Origin: Madurella fahalii | Taxonomy: Eukaryota > Ascomycota > Sordariomycetes > Sordariales | Assembly: GCA_029876055.1 (NCBI GenBank) | Contig: CM056877.1 | Span: 1,984,001 to 2,048,000 of the forward strand | Reading direction: 5' to 3' | Length of the DNA: 64,000 bases | Shown here: piece by piece, positions 36,737-46,408 of the stretch | Numbering within the stretch: the stretch's first letter is position 1 | Layout of the letters: every line of letters begins with the position of its first letter | Notes under the pieces: model-generated | What the model was told of the DNA's origin: nothing | The model's input: the letters and a program-made list of their open reading frames with translations, nothing else | Database searches by the model: none | Translations under genes and position numbers: made by a program

Positions 36737-37784
36737 ATGGCGTCAACCAGAAGCAGTGCTGCCAGCACCATGACGGTGGTGTCGCTCAAGCGCTCGCTTG
36801 TGCCGCCCAAGTGGAAAGAAACTGTGCGTGTCGTCGGGATGTCAGAATGTAGGGAGGCGGCGCTCACGCTGGCGCACGCCTTTGCTGCTGATGATTATGC
36901 CCAGTACCTCGTCGACTCCGGCGACATGCACGGTAACCGCCCCACCTCGGCCGAGGAGAAGTGGAAGCTGCATGTCGACATCCTGACCTACACGGTGGCC
37001 TCGCACTGCATGTACGGGCTGGCCACGACCGTAGGGCCCGAGTGTGACAGCGTGGCGCTTTGGTATGTGCAATGAATGATGCCTTGGATCTCTCTTTTGG
37101 GCGGGGAGCGGGGGAGCGGCGAATCGAAGAAAACAGGTAGACTGATGCCCAGTAAATATGTTATCAGGGTGCCGCCCGGTAAGCACTTGGACGGATGGTG
37201 GACTCAGCTCCGGAGCGGTATGTGGAGACTCTACTTCCAGCTCTCACCCGAGGGGAAGAAGCGCTACTTCCAGGAGATCCCGCCTCTGCTGCATGACACC
37301 AAAGCCGCGGTCCTCGGCGAGAGGGACGATGATGCCTGGTACTTAGTCTACCTAGGCACCAAGCCCAACTCTCAGGGCCGCGGCTATGCCTCGAGGTTGT
37401 TGGAGGATATGGTGGCACGAGTATGAGTTCTTGTTCCCCTCCCCTCCCCTCCCCTCCCCTCCCCTCCCCCGCTCTCTTCCACTCCCGCTACAGCACCCTT
37501 CCTGGGACCTGACTTACTGATAATGTATTAATGTATGGCGACAGGCTGATGCGGAGGGCCGGCCCATGTATCTCGAGTCGAGCTCGCAGGCCAACGTTGC
37601 CTATTATGAAAAGTTTGGCTTTGAGGTCAAGAGAGACGTCTTCCTCGAGCGCGGACCGGCCCCGGTTCGTCTGTCGATCATGGTTCGTGAGCCCCACGCA
37701 CCCGGTCGCAAGGTTGCTTATCCCAGCCCGAGCCCGAGCCCGATGGCGAAGAAGCTTGCCGGTGGCAAGAACTTGACGGGCTGA
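36737..37784 (+). CDS. GNAT family N-acetyltransferase
   Basis: An acetyl-CoA-dependent acyltransferase of unknown acceptor. Exons 36737-37062, 37168-37420 and 37545-37784 give 272 residues. The GNAT core is seen as VALWVPPGKHLDGWW (beta strands 2-3), then YLVYLGTKPNSQGRGYASRL with the acetyl-CoA pyrophosphate-binding Q-x2-G-x-A signature (SQGRGYA). It continues across the intron with YLESSSQANVAYYEKFGFEV, the typical motif B. The layout resembles Ascomycete GNAT proteins with an N-terminal helical extension. Intron 1 (GTATGT) and intron 2 (GTATGA) keep frame. Intron 2 contains a CCCCT pentamer array. The C-terminal 40 residues include a Pro-Ser repeat (PSPSPSP). The start is the first ATG of the frame. 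Confidence 0.88.
37436..37470. repeat. CCCCT pentamer array within an intron
   Basis: Six perfect CCCCT copies followed by a C run, inside intron 2 (37421-37544) of the GNAT gene, only 15 bases after the donor. It strengthens the pyrimidine content but is far from the acceptor. Confidence 0.9.
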
Positions 37785-38330
37785 GAGATGGGGTAGTCCG
37801 ACGACCCCTCCCACGCCTGTCAGAGAATGAGTTAACTACTGTTTTGTTGTTTTTGTTTCGCTTTTGGCTTCTTGCTCTTGGTCGATCAACTCGACGTGGA
37901 TGTTGATTACTAGCAGCACTTTGATTCCTACATTCAACATGCAGAGGTCTTTCGTTTTATTTATTTTTTGGTTGTTGCTGTTGTTGGTAGTGGGCACGAG
38001 TGTCCTGTCTCTCTCTTCTATGGTCGTATACAACGGCTTCCAGGCTAATTTCTAGGGGATGATATACATCAAGCAGACCGCACATTTAGCTAGCAACTTT
38101 TGCTGTACTCAGTCGTTCCTCGGCAACCATTACCGTCATACACTGGCATACATTGAAGGCCATCATTCCACCCCAACAAACCTGTATCCTCAACATGAGC
38201 AAAACCGTAAGAAAAAGCAGATGTGCCAAAAAAAGCCAGCGCCATGGTACCCCTCGCGATGCGCTCCCTTTTATAGGCCCCGTTTCCTCCAGGGCGACCT
38301 TCACGACGAAGACTACAGTCCCTTCCACGA
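37785..38330. other. convergent intergenic region
   Basis: Lies between the stops of the GNAT gene and the RPA32 gene. It contains AT-rich stretches and no supportable open frame. Confidence 0.6.
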
Positions 38331-39321
38331 TCAATAATCCAGGATGGCCCACGTCTCGTCGTCTACCGTGGTATATAGCATCCCGTGGCTCATCAGCTCT
38401 TCAGACGCGGCCTGCACATCCTCCACCGACATTCCCGTGCTGCTCGCAATCAGATTGACATGCATGCCCTCGTTCCCGGCCGCAGGCGAGTTCGCCAAGA
38501 AATTGAACATGTTCTTCGCGTTCCTCGAGCAGAGCGATAACTTCACGTGCGGCGCCCCTCCGCTCATCTCCCCGCCGCTATCCACAAACATGGCATCCCC
38601 CCCGGTGGCGGCGCCGTCGCCCTGCCGCTGGCCAGGCGGCCCGCCCTTGACCGAGCACAGATGCACGTACGTAGCCTCGAGCAAATGGTAGTTGACTTCG
38701 TTGAAGTCCTCAACCGCCCTCATGTAATGCCCGTTGATGTGCTTCTTGCCGTTGAAGGTCGAGATGCGGCCCCACACGCGCACGTAGGTTTCGAGCGGGA
38801 ACTTGGGGTCGCTGTCATCGGCCTTCTCGGCGTCGATCCACTTCTTGACGTCGATGACGGCCGTGCCGTCGTCGATCTTGTACGTGATGTTGGTCGTCTG
38901 CGGGTTGACGCTGCGCACCTGCCCCACGATGGTCACCTGCGTGACCGGGCAGTCGTCGATGGTCAGCTCGGCGCCCGGGTAGGCCTCGCGGCAGTCGATT
39001 AGTTGTTTGATGGTTACCGGGCGGAGGGAGTCTTCTGCGTGGCTCTGTTGATTTTCAATTTTGTTCCCCCCCCCTCGGTTAGTGAGACGAAAACAAGAGA
39101 AATACGGGGATTAGGGCGGTGTAGGGAGTGAGTGGATTGAAATACCCTTGAGGCTCCGCCTTGGCTTCCTTGTTGCGATGCGCCCATGAAGCCGCCGCCA
39201 TCTTCGCCGCCTTGGGCACCGTAGCCTGTCCGAGTGTAGCCCCCGTATGATGCTGTGGTTGGTGGTGTCAAACGGCGGGCCAAATCGAAAACGTCTTCTA
39301 GGATGTAGCTAACGTACCCAT
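38331..39321 (-). CDS. rpa2: replication protein A 32-kDa subunit
   Basis: Middle subunit of the heterotrimeric single-strand DNA-binding complex used in replication, repair and checkpoint signalling. Exons are 39321-39318, 39252-39146 and 39044-38331, giving 274 residues, as expected for RPA32. The N-terminus is Gly/Ser/Tyr/Gln-rich (MASYGGYTRTGYGAQGG), the usual phosphorylation region. The OB fold follows, with RPVTIKQLIDCREAYPG, VTIVGQVRSVN, DDGTAVIDVKKWID and YVRVWGRISTFNGKKHING. An acidic linker leads to the C-terminal winged helix (TGMSVEDVQAASEELMSHG to the final WAILDY). The first coding exon is just ATGG, followed by a 65-nt intron with a GTACGT donor. This start keeps frame and precedes the conserved N-terminus. 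Confidence 0.93.
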
Positions 39322-40215
39322 GATGATTGTTGATATGATGTGGCGTGTTGTCCGAGTCGAATGTGACAGAGAGCAGGTTGACTGCGGGGTGAAAGGTTGA
39401 AAGGAGGAAGACGCGTACCGACGCGCTGCCGGGCAGCAACCACTAAACGCGTGCCCCGCTTATGCTTGCTTCCCAGGGCCCCGATAAGGGATCTGATAAG
39501 CCTCAGCCCAACTCCAACAGGGAGTCCTGTCGATGTACAGTACAGTATTAAGGTACCTTAACTGAAGGTACCTTGGGGTATGTAGCAACTTTTAACTCTT
39601 TTCCCGGAACTCTTTGGGTCACTGCAAGAGACCCGTCCTGGCTACCCTCGCAGGAGGTTTTGGAGTACAAACGGTCGGTCGGCTGCGGACAGCGCCAACG
39701 ACAAAATCAGGACGACAGTAGCAGTATGAGGGCCACATCTTTTGGAGTTAAGAGCAAGGCATGTCTGGATCGCTGATGGCCGGCGCGATGTACAGACGAC
39801 ATGTTGCTTAGTTGAGTAGAGAAGAAAGTCACCCGTATATGTTCATGCGGTCTGATCCCCCCACTCTGCGGGGATCATGATTCAACAACCCTTGCCGGAG
39901 TGGTCACTCATGTTGGCTCCTATCTCATCCTCATCGGTAGGTTCGCTCGGATGCCGGATACCACAACCGGCACACCACGTCAAGGCGGGCGGTAGGACTC
40001 GGCGGAAAATGCACACGCTCAGGAGGCAAGACTACTGCTGCCACCTGTCTGCGCGTCGCAGCGGATACCTCTAACCACTTGATTGGCCCAGAGGCTTTAC
40101 TTAAGAGCCTGATCGCTCTGGTCAAATTGCTTTTCCCCAGCCTGAGTGATTCCTTGCTCGTCGTCTGCTCATGATCATTTTTTTCCGTTGTCAATATTAT
40201 ACCCCAATAGCCGGT
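39322..40215. other. divergent region between rpa2 and the HET gene
   Basis: Contains TGTACAGTACAGTA (39534-39547) followed by two AAGGTACCTT palindromes (39550-39559 and 39565-39574). Short frames here are not supported. The part next to 40215 is probably the HET-gene leader. Confidence 0.6.
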
Positions 40216-42174
40216 ATGGCAATGGAGAGGAGCTCGTTGGCGTCAGTCTATAAGCCTCTCGACCCTAGGAAAAAGGAGATTCGTCTTCTCGAACTACTGG
40301 CGATTTCCCCCGATGACAAGGTCTGTGCCTCGTGCCGGCTGACTACTGTCTCCCTTGATGACAAGCCCCGGTTTATGGCGCTCTCGTACGTTTGGGGGGA
40401 GCCTTCGGTAACCGGCACGATTCTTCTGAATGGAGCCAAGAGGCAGGTCACCAAGAACCTGGCGGCAGCCCTGAAATGTTTGACCCCCAGCGCTCAGAAA
40501 CATCAACAGACAGGGACCAACTCTCGACTATGGGTCGATGCTGTGTGCATAAATCAAGACGACATCTCGGAAAGGAACCATCAGGTTTCACTGATGGGTG
40601 AGCTTTACTCTTCAGCAACCGGTGTATTTTCGTGGCTCGGAACAGAACCTTGTGTCCACACAGCCATCAAGACTCTTATAACCATCTCCAAGGAGTTCCG
40701 GGACGTCGGCAGAGAGGTCGATACCTTGGGCAAGTTGGATTGGCTACGCCACCATCCAGACCTCTACGTCAAGGATGACGGGCTGTCTCGCGAACTCATT
40801 CCAAACCGCTGTTGGACCGCTCTTCACAATTTCACACTCTTGGCATACTGGTCACGGATGTGGATATTCCAGGAAATTGTTCTGTCGAAGCCCGGAATGC
40901 TCATATTCCTGAGCCCCGGCGGCTTAAAAATGCCCGAATACCAGCTAGCGAACGCCTTGGACTGCGTACGCTTGCTAGCCCAGTGTGTAAGCGGCAAACC
41001 TTGTCCTAACTTCGTCTCCGAAGATATGTGGAATCGCCTCCAGAGATTGCCGGATCTGGAAAACGCCGCCAAACAAGTCCGGGGCCTCTTGGTGGCGAAG
41101 AAGCACCTTGGCAAGGCCACAGGGGGGGACCGTGCCGCGCTGTGTATACTCTCGGCCTTCAACCACCAGACGAAAGCCACGGATCCCCGGGACTTCTATT
41201 ACAGCCTTCTTGGAGTTGCAAAGCTCCCTCTCATACCTGACTACAGCGCAAAGAAGTCGGTTCAACAAGTTTGCCTTGACTTCGTGCAGGCCTATCTCGA
41301 CGCAACCCGCGCACCGCCCTGGACGCTCCTCTTCCTTCACGACGCAGTCGGGCCCAAAGACGCCGGCCAACATGGTCTCCCCTCGTGGGCCCCGAGGTAC
41401 CATCTGCCCATGGCAGGTCGTCTCCGCGGCCCGGATGACAAGGCGCGCGCGGATCAAGGCGTCTTTGACAAGTTGGCCGGGACAGCGAGGCCCATGCCCG
41501 CACTGACGCCGCAGAACAAGACCCTCCGCGTGTTAGGTGTGCGGGGAGCTAGCGTTAGTTTCGTGGGCTATCGGCCCAGCTTCGACTTTCTAAGGACAGG
41601 CGCCATGAAGACGTATCTGTTGGACTTTTCACGGCGGCACGGTCTCACGTACCGCACGGGGATCCCGGGGGCGACAGCCCTCTTCGCAACTCTGCTGCGG
41701 AAAGTAGACGGTCAATACGATTTCCTCAAGGGCCTCATCTTCCTAGAGGCTATCATTGCGGGCGATTTGGACTCGGCGGCTGCCACGGGTGCTGAAGGCG
41801 AACGGACATGGCAAGACATCCGGCGAGCCTATGCGAGCAGCGCGCCACGAACATTTCCACCGGACGTCGACCTGGAATCCCTACAAGTGGCAGTTCGTGT
41901 CGAGTGGGTACGGGCATTGGCCAGTTTCGAAAGGCTCAACATCGGTCGACTTTTCGAGACTGGGGAAGGGCATCTCGGCCTAGCGCCGTTGGATGTGTCG
42001 GCTGGGGACGTGGTGTGTGTCCTGGACGGTTTTCAGTACCCAGTCGTCCTGCGACCGGCGGGTGATAAGTACATCTTTGTCGGGGCGTGTTTCGTATTGG
42101 GCCTCATGGCCGGCGAAGCGAAGGCCGCATTACAAGATGGGGGCCCTGGTCCGGAAGTATTCGAGCTGGAGTGA
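40216..42174 (+). CDS. HET-domain (heterokaryon incompatibility) protein
   Basis: Single-exon gene of 652 residues. The HET domain is clear near the N-terminus: YKPLDPRKKEIRLLELL, then FMALSYVWGEPS, NLAAALKCL, SRLWVDAVCINQDD, ERNHQVSLMGELYSSA and GVFSWLG. These are the three conserved HET blocks in order. HET proteins mediate non-self recognition and cell death after hyphal fusion, although most family members have no known allele specificity. The downstream 450 residues show the usual helical HET-protein body (for example ALCILSAFNHQTKATDPRDF) and a C-terminal segment with GHLGLAPLDVSAGDVVCVL, typical of the family. No NACHT, WD or prion-like region is present. I start at ATG 40216 (MAMERSS); an in-frame ATG at 40171 adds 15 residues. 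Confidence 0.92.
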   Translation: MAMERSSLASVYKPLDPRKKEIRLLELLAISPDDKVCASCRLTTVSLDDKPRFMALSYVWGEPSVTGTILLNGAKRQVTKNLAAALKCLTPSAQKHQQTGTNSRLWVDAVCINQDDISERNHQVSLMGELYSSATGVFSWLGTEPCVHTAIKTLITISKEFRDVGREVDTLGKLDWLRHHPDLYVKDDGLSRELIPNRCWTALHNFTLLAYWSRMWIFQEIVLSKPGMLIFLSPGGLKMPEYQLANALDCVRLLAQCVSGKPCPNFVSEDMWNRLQRLPDLENAAKQVRGLLVAKKHLGKATGGDRAALCILSAFNHQTKATDPRDFYYSLLGVAKLPLIPDYSAKKSVQQVCLDFVQAYLDATRAPPWTLLFLHDAVGPKDAGQHGLPSWAPRYHLPMAGRLRGPDDKARADQGVFDKLAGTARPMPALTPQNKTLRVLGVRGASVSFVGYRPSFDFLRTGAMKTYLLDFSRRHGLTYRTGIPGATALFATLLRKVDGQYDFLKGLIFLEAIIAGDLDSAAATGAEGERTWQDIRRAYASSAPRTFPPDVDLESLQVAVRVEWVRALASFERLNIGRLFETGEGHLGLAPLDVSAGDVVCVLDGFQYPVVLRPAGDKYIFVGACFVLGLMAGEAKAALQDGGPGPEVFELE

Positions 42175-42409
42175 TGGAGACTGGAAAATAGTGACTGCTG
42201 AGGCGCACTTATGATTACTTCGCGGACAGGACTGCCTGATTGGTTAGATCATAGTGAAAGTGGGGCGCAAGCCCCTCGACATCAGCTTTCAGCTTCATGT
42301 CTCACTGAACGCACCTTGATGGCGCCATAACCACCATTCAACGACGAGACCAGGATAAGTCGCATTCTCTCATGATACGGATCATAGATACCTATTTCAG
42401 CCCCCGAAT

Positions 42410-43359
42410 ATGTCAACCCCGCTGGCCGAGCCCCTCATGGATGAAGAAGACCGCACGATATCATGCTGCGCACCGCTCACTTCGCTCCGCCAGCCGATTG
42501 ATGTCTCAGATATAAGAGAGTATACACAACACCATCCCTCATGAACCTTCATAACTAAAGCAAAAACAACTGGGTATCTAACCACCGATTCTCCCAGCCG
42601 CGGCCTCCCCACAAACGCCTTCTGCCTCCCACCCCTCTTGGGTCCGCTCCTCTTCGACAACGAGCAAAGCGACTGTCGCGACCACTGCACCAACGAGCGG
42701 AGTGCGTTTATGATCCTTCCCCCTTCCTCCCTTTTTCTCCTCAAAATCGTCTTTCCCATTTAATTCTTGCTACCCGAGTAATAAGTAGCTAATTTGGTAA
42801 ACAAAAACGATAAAATGTTATACAGCCTTCCTCTCGTACCTCCGCCTCTCCATCTACATGTCCATCGTGGCCGTGGCCATCGTGCTCTCGTTCCACCTGC
42901 GGAAAACGGCTTCAGATATGGAGTTGCGCATGGCCAAGCCGCTGGGCGCCATATTCTGGGTGTTATCGTTGAGTTGTCTGGGCGTGGGGGTAGCGAATTA
43001 CACAAGTACGTTTCTTTTTCCGTGTCTTAATCCTAGCCTCCTTTTACCTAAGTAGTCTATGCCCATGCCCCTCATGCTGGCTGATGGTGGCAGTTAACTG
43101 ATGCACGATTAGGGACCATCAACCAGTATAGTCGACGGGCGGCAATTGTGCAAAGCGGCCGGCGGACACACACTGTGAGTACTACTTCGTGAAATCTTAT
43201 TCTGTTGAGAAAATGGAGATAAAAGAGGCGACGGAATGGCGGAATTGATAGCCGGCTGACGTGCGTATGTAGGTCATGGCTGCGATAGCGCTGAGTATCG
43301 TGGGAGCGTGCCTGACGCTCTTGGTTATCAACAAGTTGAATGAAAGTGCTGATGAGTGA
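42410..43359 (+). CDS. DUF202 small membrane protein
   Basis: Five exons (42410-42519, 42598-42701, 42826-43005, 43113-43174, 43273-43359) give 180 residues. The spliced protein reads DNEQSDCRDHCTNERTFLSY across exons 2-3, the signature of the DUF202 family. Three membrane segments follow: around LSIYMSIVAVAIVLSFHL, LGAIFWVLSLSCLGVGVANY and VMAAIALSIVGACLTLLVIN. YSRRAAIVQSGRRTH forms the conserved loop. DUF202 proteins are related to the Vtc1-like membrane domain; their function is mostly unknown. All four introns keep frame (donors GTATAC, GTGCGT, GTACGT, GTGAGT). The first exon (MSTPLAEPLMDEEDR) is the least certain, chosen because frame, branch site (TCTAAC) and CCCAG acceptor agree and no in-frame ATG exists in exon 2. 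Confidence 0.82.
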
Positions 43360-43506
43360 CACGGTACCCTGTGTATTATTCAATTCACTGAAAAACTGGG
43401 ATAACATGGCTCGGCCCAATGGGTCCCGCCTCATCATCACAGAACCCTGTACAATACGTAACGTTCCATGCGCTTGCGGCTTCTGTATCTCATACCCCAA
43501 ACTCGT

Positions 43507-45762
43507 TCATTCATCCCTCGTGCAGAATAAATCCTTCATAGACTTCCTCGGCCCCAGATCCTCAGGTGTTAGCGCTTCGCAACCCCCTACAGCACGTCTA
43601 AATTCATCCGCATACTCTGCCGCGGCGTTGTCTAAACTACGGAGGTCGGTAGTCCTCCCATCCCACAGCAGAAGCGGCATCTCGATAAACGGCAATAAAG
43701 CGCCACGGTCCGGCAGGCTGTCAAATAATACGTCTCCGGCGAGTGCTACCTCGACCATCTGGGACGCATCCTTTTCCAACTCTCCTTCGTATTCTTCCGG
43801 CGCTCTGTAGAGCTCGTTGTGGATGGCGGCTAAGTTCCTCGCTGTGGCTCCACTCGGGTAGAGCATCCAGTATCCGCGGGCGCGGGAGAGTTTCAGGGCA
43901 TGCTCAAGCCATGAGGGATACCTCTTGCTGACGAGCTTCTCGGTGAAAAAAGCCGGAATTGGCTGTGTATCATGCTGGAACTCGAGTAGGCTGGAAACCA
44001 GCGCGTGAAGTTCGACCCATTTCTCCCCCATGTAGAGCGCAGCGTTGCTGTTTGGGGCCTGCCAAAGAAAAGGGGTTGCGTCGTCGCCCATGATGTCTGA
44101 TGTTTGCTTTCTCGACGGGGGTGTGAATGAGCCCGAGGCATCCAAGAGAGTCAATGGCAGATCGAGACTGATACCGAGGAGCCTCGAGTCCCACTCTTGG
44201 AATCGAGCGGGGCCAGAGTGGAGGTATTCTAACACAGTATACTTGACATCTACCAAACCACCATTAGCGCAGTACCGTACAACGCAATCGCGCGCGACAC
44301 ATACAGTGGAAGAACCGGCGTGATAACTGGGTCTGCGGCGACAGAACTAGTACATGCGAGTGCTTGGGGTCTGCTGGCCAAAAAGACTCGAGAAATCGCG
44401 CTGAGCTCTCTTCCTCGGTTAATCTACTACGTGGTATGCGGTGCCTGAGAGTGAGCTGCCGGGAGTTGGAGGGGTTGTAGACGCCACGCGGCGGCCACTG
44501 AAAGCTCTTCAGGAACCGTGTCGTAGCCGGGTCGACATCGTGAGGCAGTTCGATGGTCAAACGCGGAACCGAGCCCACCGAGAAGTCAGCTGCAGATAGC
44601 GACTTGAGCAATCGCACGAGGCTTCCCGAAGCGCCCGGAGATGCCTGTATTAATATGTCAATACTAATCTTATCCCACGCTGTCCTTGTGGTTAGCCGAG
44701 ACACCTAAAATTACCACAGGTTTGTGGTGTTCTCACCCGCTAGCGACGAGCTGTCCAGCTTTGTTATCCAAGGCAGAAGTGAATGGGCGTTTTCAGGCAG
44801 CTCAATCAAAGGCGTGCTGGAGACGGGAGCCTGTTTCCTGACAGCGGCGAGGAAGTAATCTTCTTCTGCCTCTGAAGAGTCAATGAGCAAGGCCTGCGGG
44901 TGCATGTAGTTGTTGATATGGTCTGCAGGTGTGTCAGAATTTCAGGATCAAGCTTGTGAGCAAATCGGCTTAGCTTACACAAAGCACGGGCGACGCTATT
45001 TCTTAGACGGGCAGTAGTCGAAGCAACTGGGAAATCCGGTCGAGCATCTATCACCCGGTCAGTACCAAAGCTTTCCATGGACAAGAGAGACAACCGTCAG
45101 TGATGGACCGTACCATGCAGTATGACCTGGCAAGAGTCGTCGAGCCCATTGACGGTACGAAGCTCTTGCAGGTCAATTTCGCTCCCACCGGCCAGCGCAA
45201 AATGTACGTAGCTCCTCAACTCGGCCGCCATCTGGCAAGCCATGGGCAGTAGCACTGCAGCGCTCTTCAGACTCGCAGCAGCAAACAGCACGTTCTTGTT
45301 CATAGCCAACGATCCCCCCGTGCTAGAAATGGCTTGAAGCGTGGAACCGAGCTTTGGGAACACGATGGGTCCGCTGTAGCTGGCCGCGGCCGCCACCGAC
45401 TCCGGAGCCGCCTTCAAAGGAGGCGGAGGAGTCTTTGGCTTCGGCGGTTTCGGATCAGGCTGCAGCTTCGGCATCGGCCCTGGCGTAGCCGACCCATCCG
45501 CCGCGTGTCCAGGCCGGTAAACGGGGTGGCGGCGATCTCGGATAGCGACGTCGGTTGGCAAGTTCTGGATGAAGAGATAGACGAATGTGCCGAGCACCAA
45601 GGCAACGGCGAGTCGCTTCAGTGTCTTGCGGGGAGGGACCCGAGACACGGCGCTCCATTGCGTCCGAATCGCAGGAACTTTGGTCGGTTTGTGGTCGTCG
45701 TCCTTCTTGCCCAATTCCTCATTGCTGAGGAAGATGGACCCCATGTTGCCCTTGAGCGCCAT
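43507..45762 (-). CDS. type II membrane glycosyltransferase-like protein (GT2-like)
   Basis: Five exons (45762-45114, 45047-44979, 44922-44737, 44679-44305, 44249-43507) give 673 residues. It begins with a cytosolic stretch (SNEELGKKDDDHKP), a single membrane anchor at about 50-67 (LKRLAVALVLGTFVYLFIQN) and a Pro-rich stem. The lumenal domain has a conserved helical VLFAAASLKSAAVLLPMACQ block, then IDILIQASPGASGSLVRLLKSL and RLTIELPHDVDPATTRFLKS, resembling the nucleotide-sugar fold. VLVLSPQTQLSRRFFHYVKY and LYMGEKWVELHALVSSLL follow. This architecture is what fungal genomes call glycosyltransferase 2, probably Golgi. The donor and acceptor substrates are unknown. All four splice joints were checked for frame. 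A second in-frame ATG (45744, MGSIFLSNEE) could be the true start. It shares a promoter region with syo1. Confidence 0.8.
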
Positions 45763-46408
45763 CGCAGTGGCGGGCGCGACCTCTGTTCTTGAACGTCCTC
45801 AGCCTTGAGCTTCGACGATACGCGCTGCGTCAAGCAGCATTTCAATCGTAGAAGCAATAACTGACTGTCATCGGGAAACTGTACGCGTCTACCAGTGTCG
45901 GCATTTGTCGCGAGTAGTCTGCGCCACGGCGACGCGATGCGAGTTCAAGGTATGCCGCCTATTTGTTTGTGTCCCCGCGAGCTCAAGTTGGCTTGATGTG
46001 TGGGCTTGGTGAGCTTGCTCCCTTGAACCAACCAACGTGGCTTCAGAGCCCGTGCACTATGTACTGTACTGTACAGTACAGTAGCGTCGATCCAAGACCC
46101 CACTGACAGGGGCTAGGAACCCCCCCCTAGCTCCCCAACCCCTGTAACTGCGGGACAGGCCGGGCAGACGAGGGGCAGCCTCTCTGGCAACCGACAGAAA
46201 TGCTTTTTTTTTTCTTTTTTTTTTGTACAATATTTTATTTTATTTTTATTTTTTCTCGCAAGATTTTAGAGGAGAGCTGCTATTACCCCACCACCAACTT
46301 TATATATTATAGGAGAAAAATCTTCAGATTTCGGAACAGAGCTTTGAGACGAATCGGCGATCTCGTTTGTAACTAGTTCAAGACCGGATTTTTCATTTGC
46401 CATCCAGG
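45763..46408. other. divergent promoter between the glycosyltransferase gene and syo1
   Basis: Contains a 22-base perfect palindrome built from TACTGTAC units (46062-46083) and T/A-rich homopolymer tracts at 46204-46260. No coding frame is supported. Confidence 0.7.
46062..46083. promoter_or_regulatory. 22-bp GTAC palindrome
   Basis: A perfect inverted repeat centred on GTAC at 46071-46074, made of overlapping TACTGTAC/GTACAGTA halves. It lies about 330 bases upstream of the syo1 start and 300 bases upstream of the glycosyltransferase gene. Related shorter motifs recur in other intergenic parts of the window. A protein-binding role is a guess. Confidence 0.55.

Noticed and set aside
28526..43359. 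Possible secondary-metabolite cluster (MATE, idi1, acetyltransferase, regulators)
   Set aside because: No backbone enzyme (PKS, NRPS, terpene cyclase) or tailoring oxidase; the neighbours are housekeeping genes.
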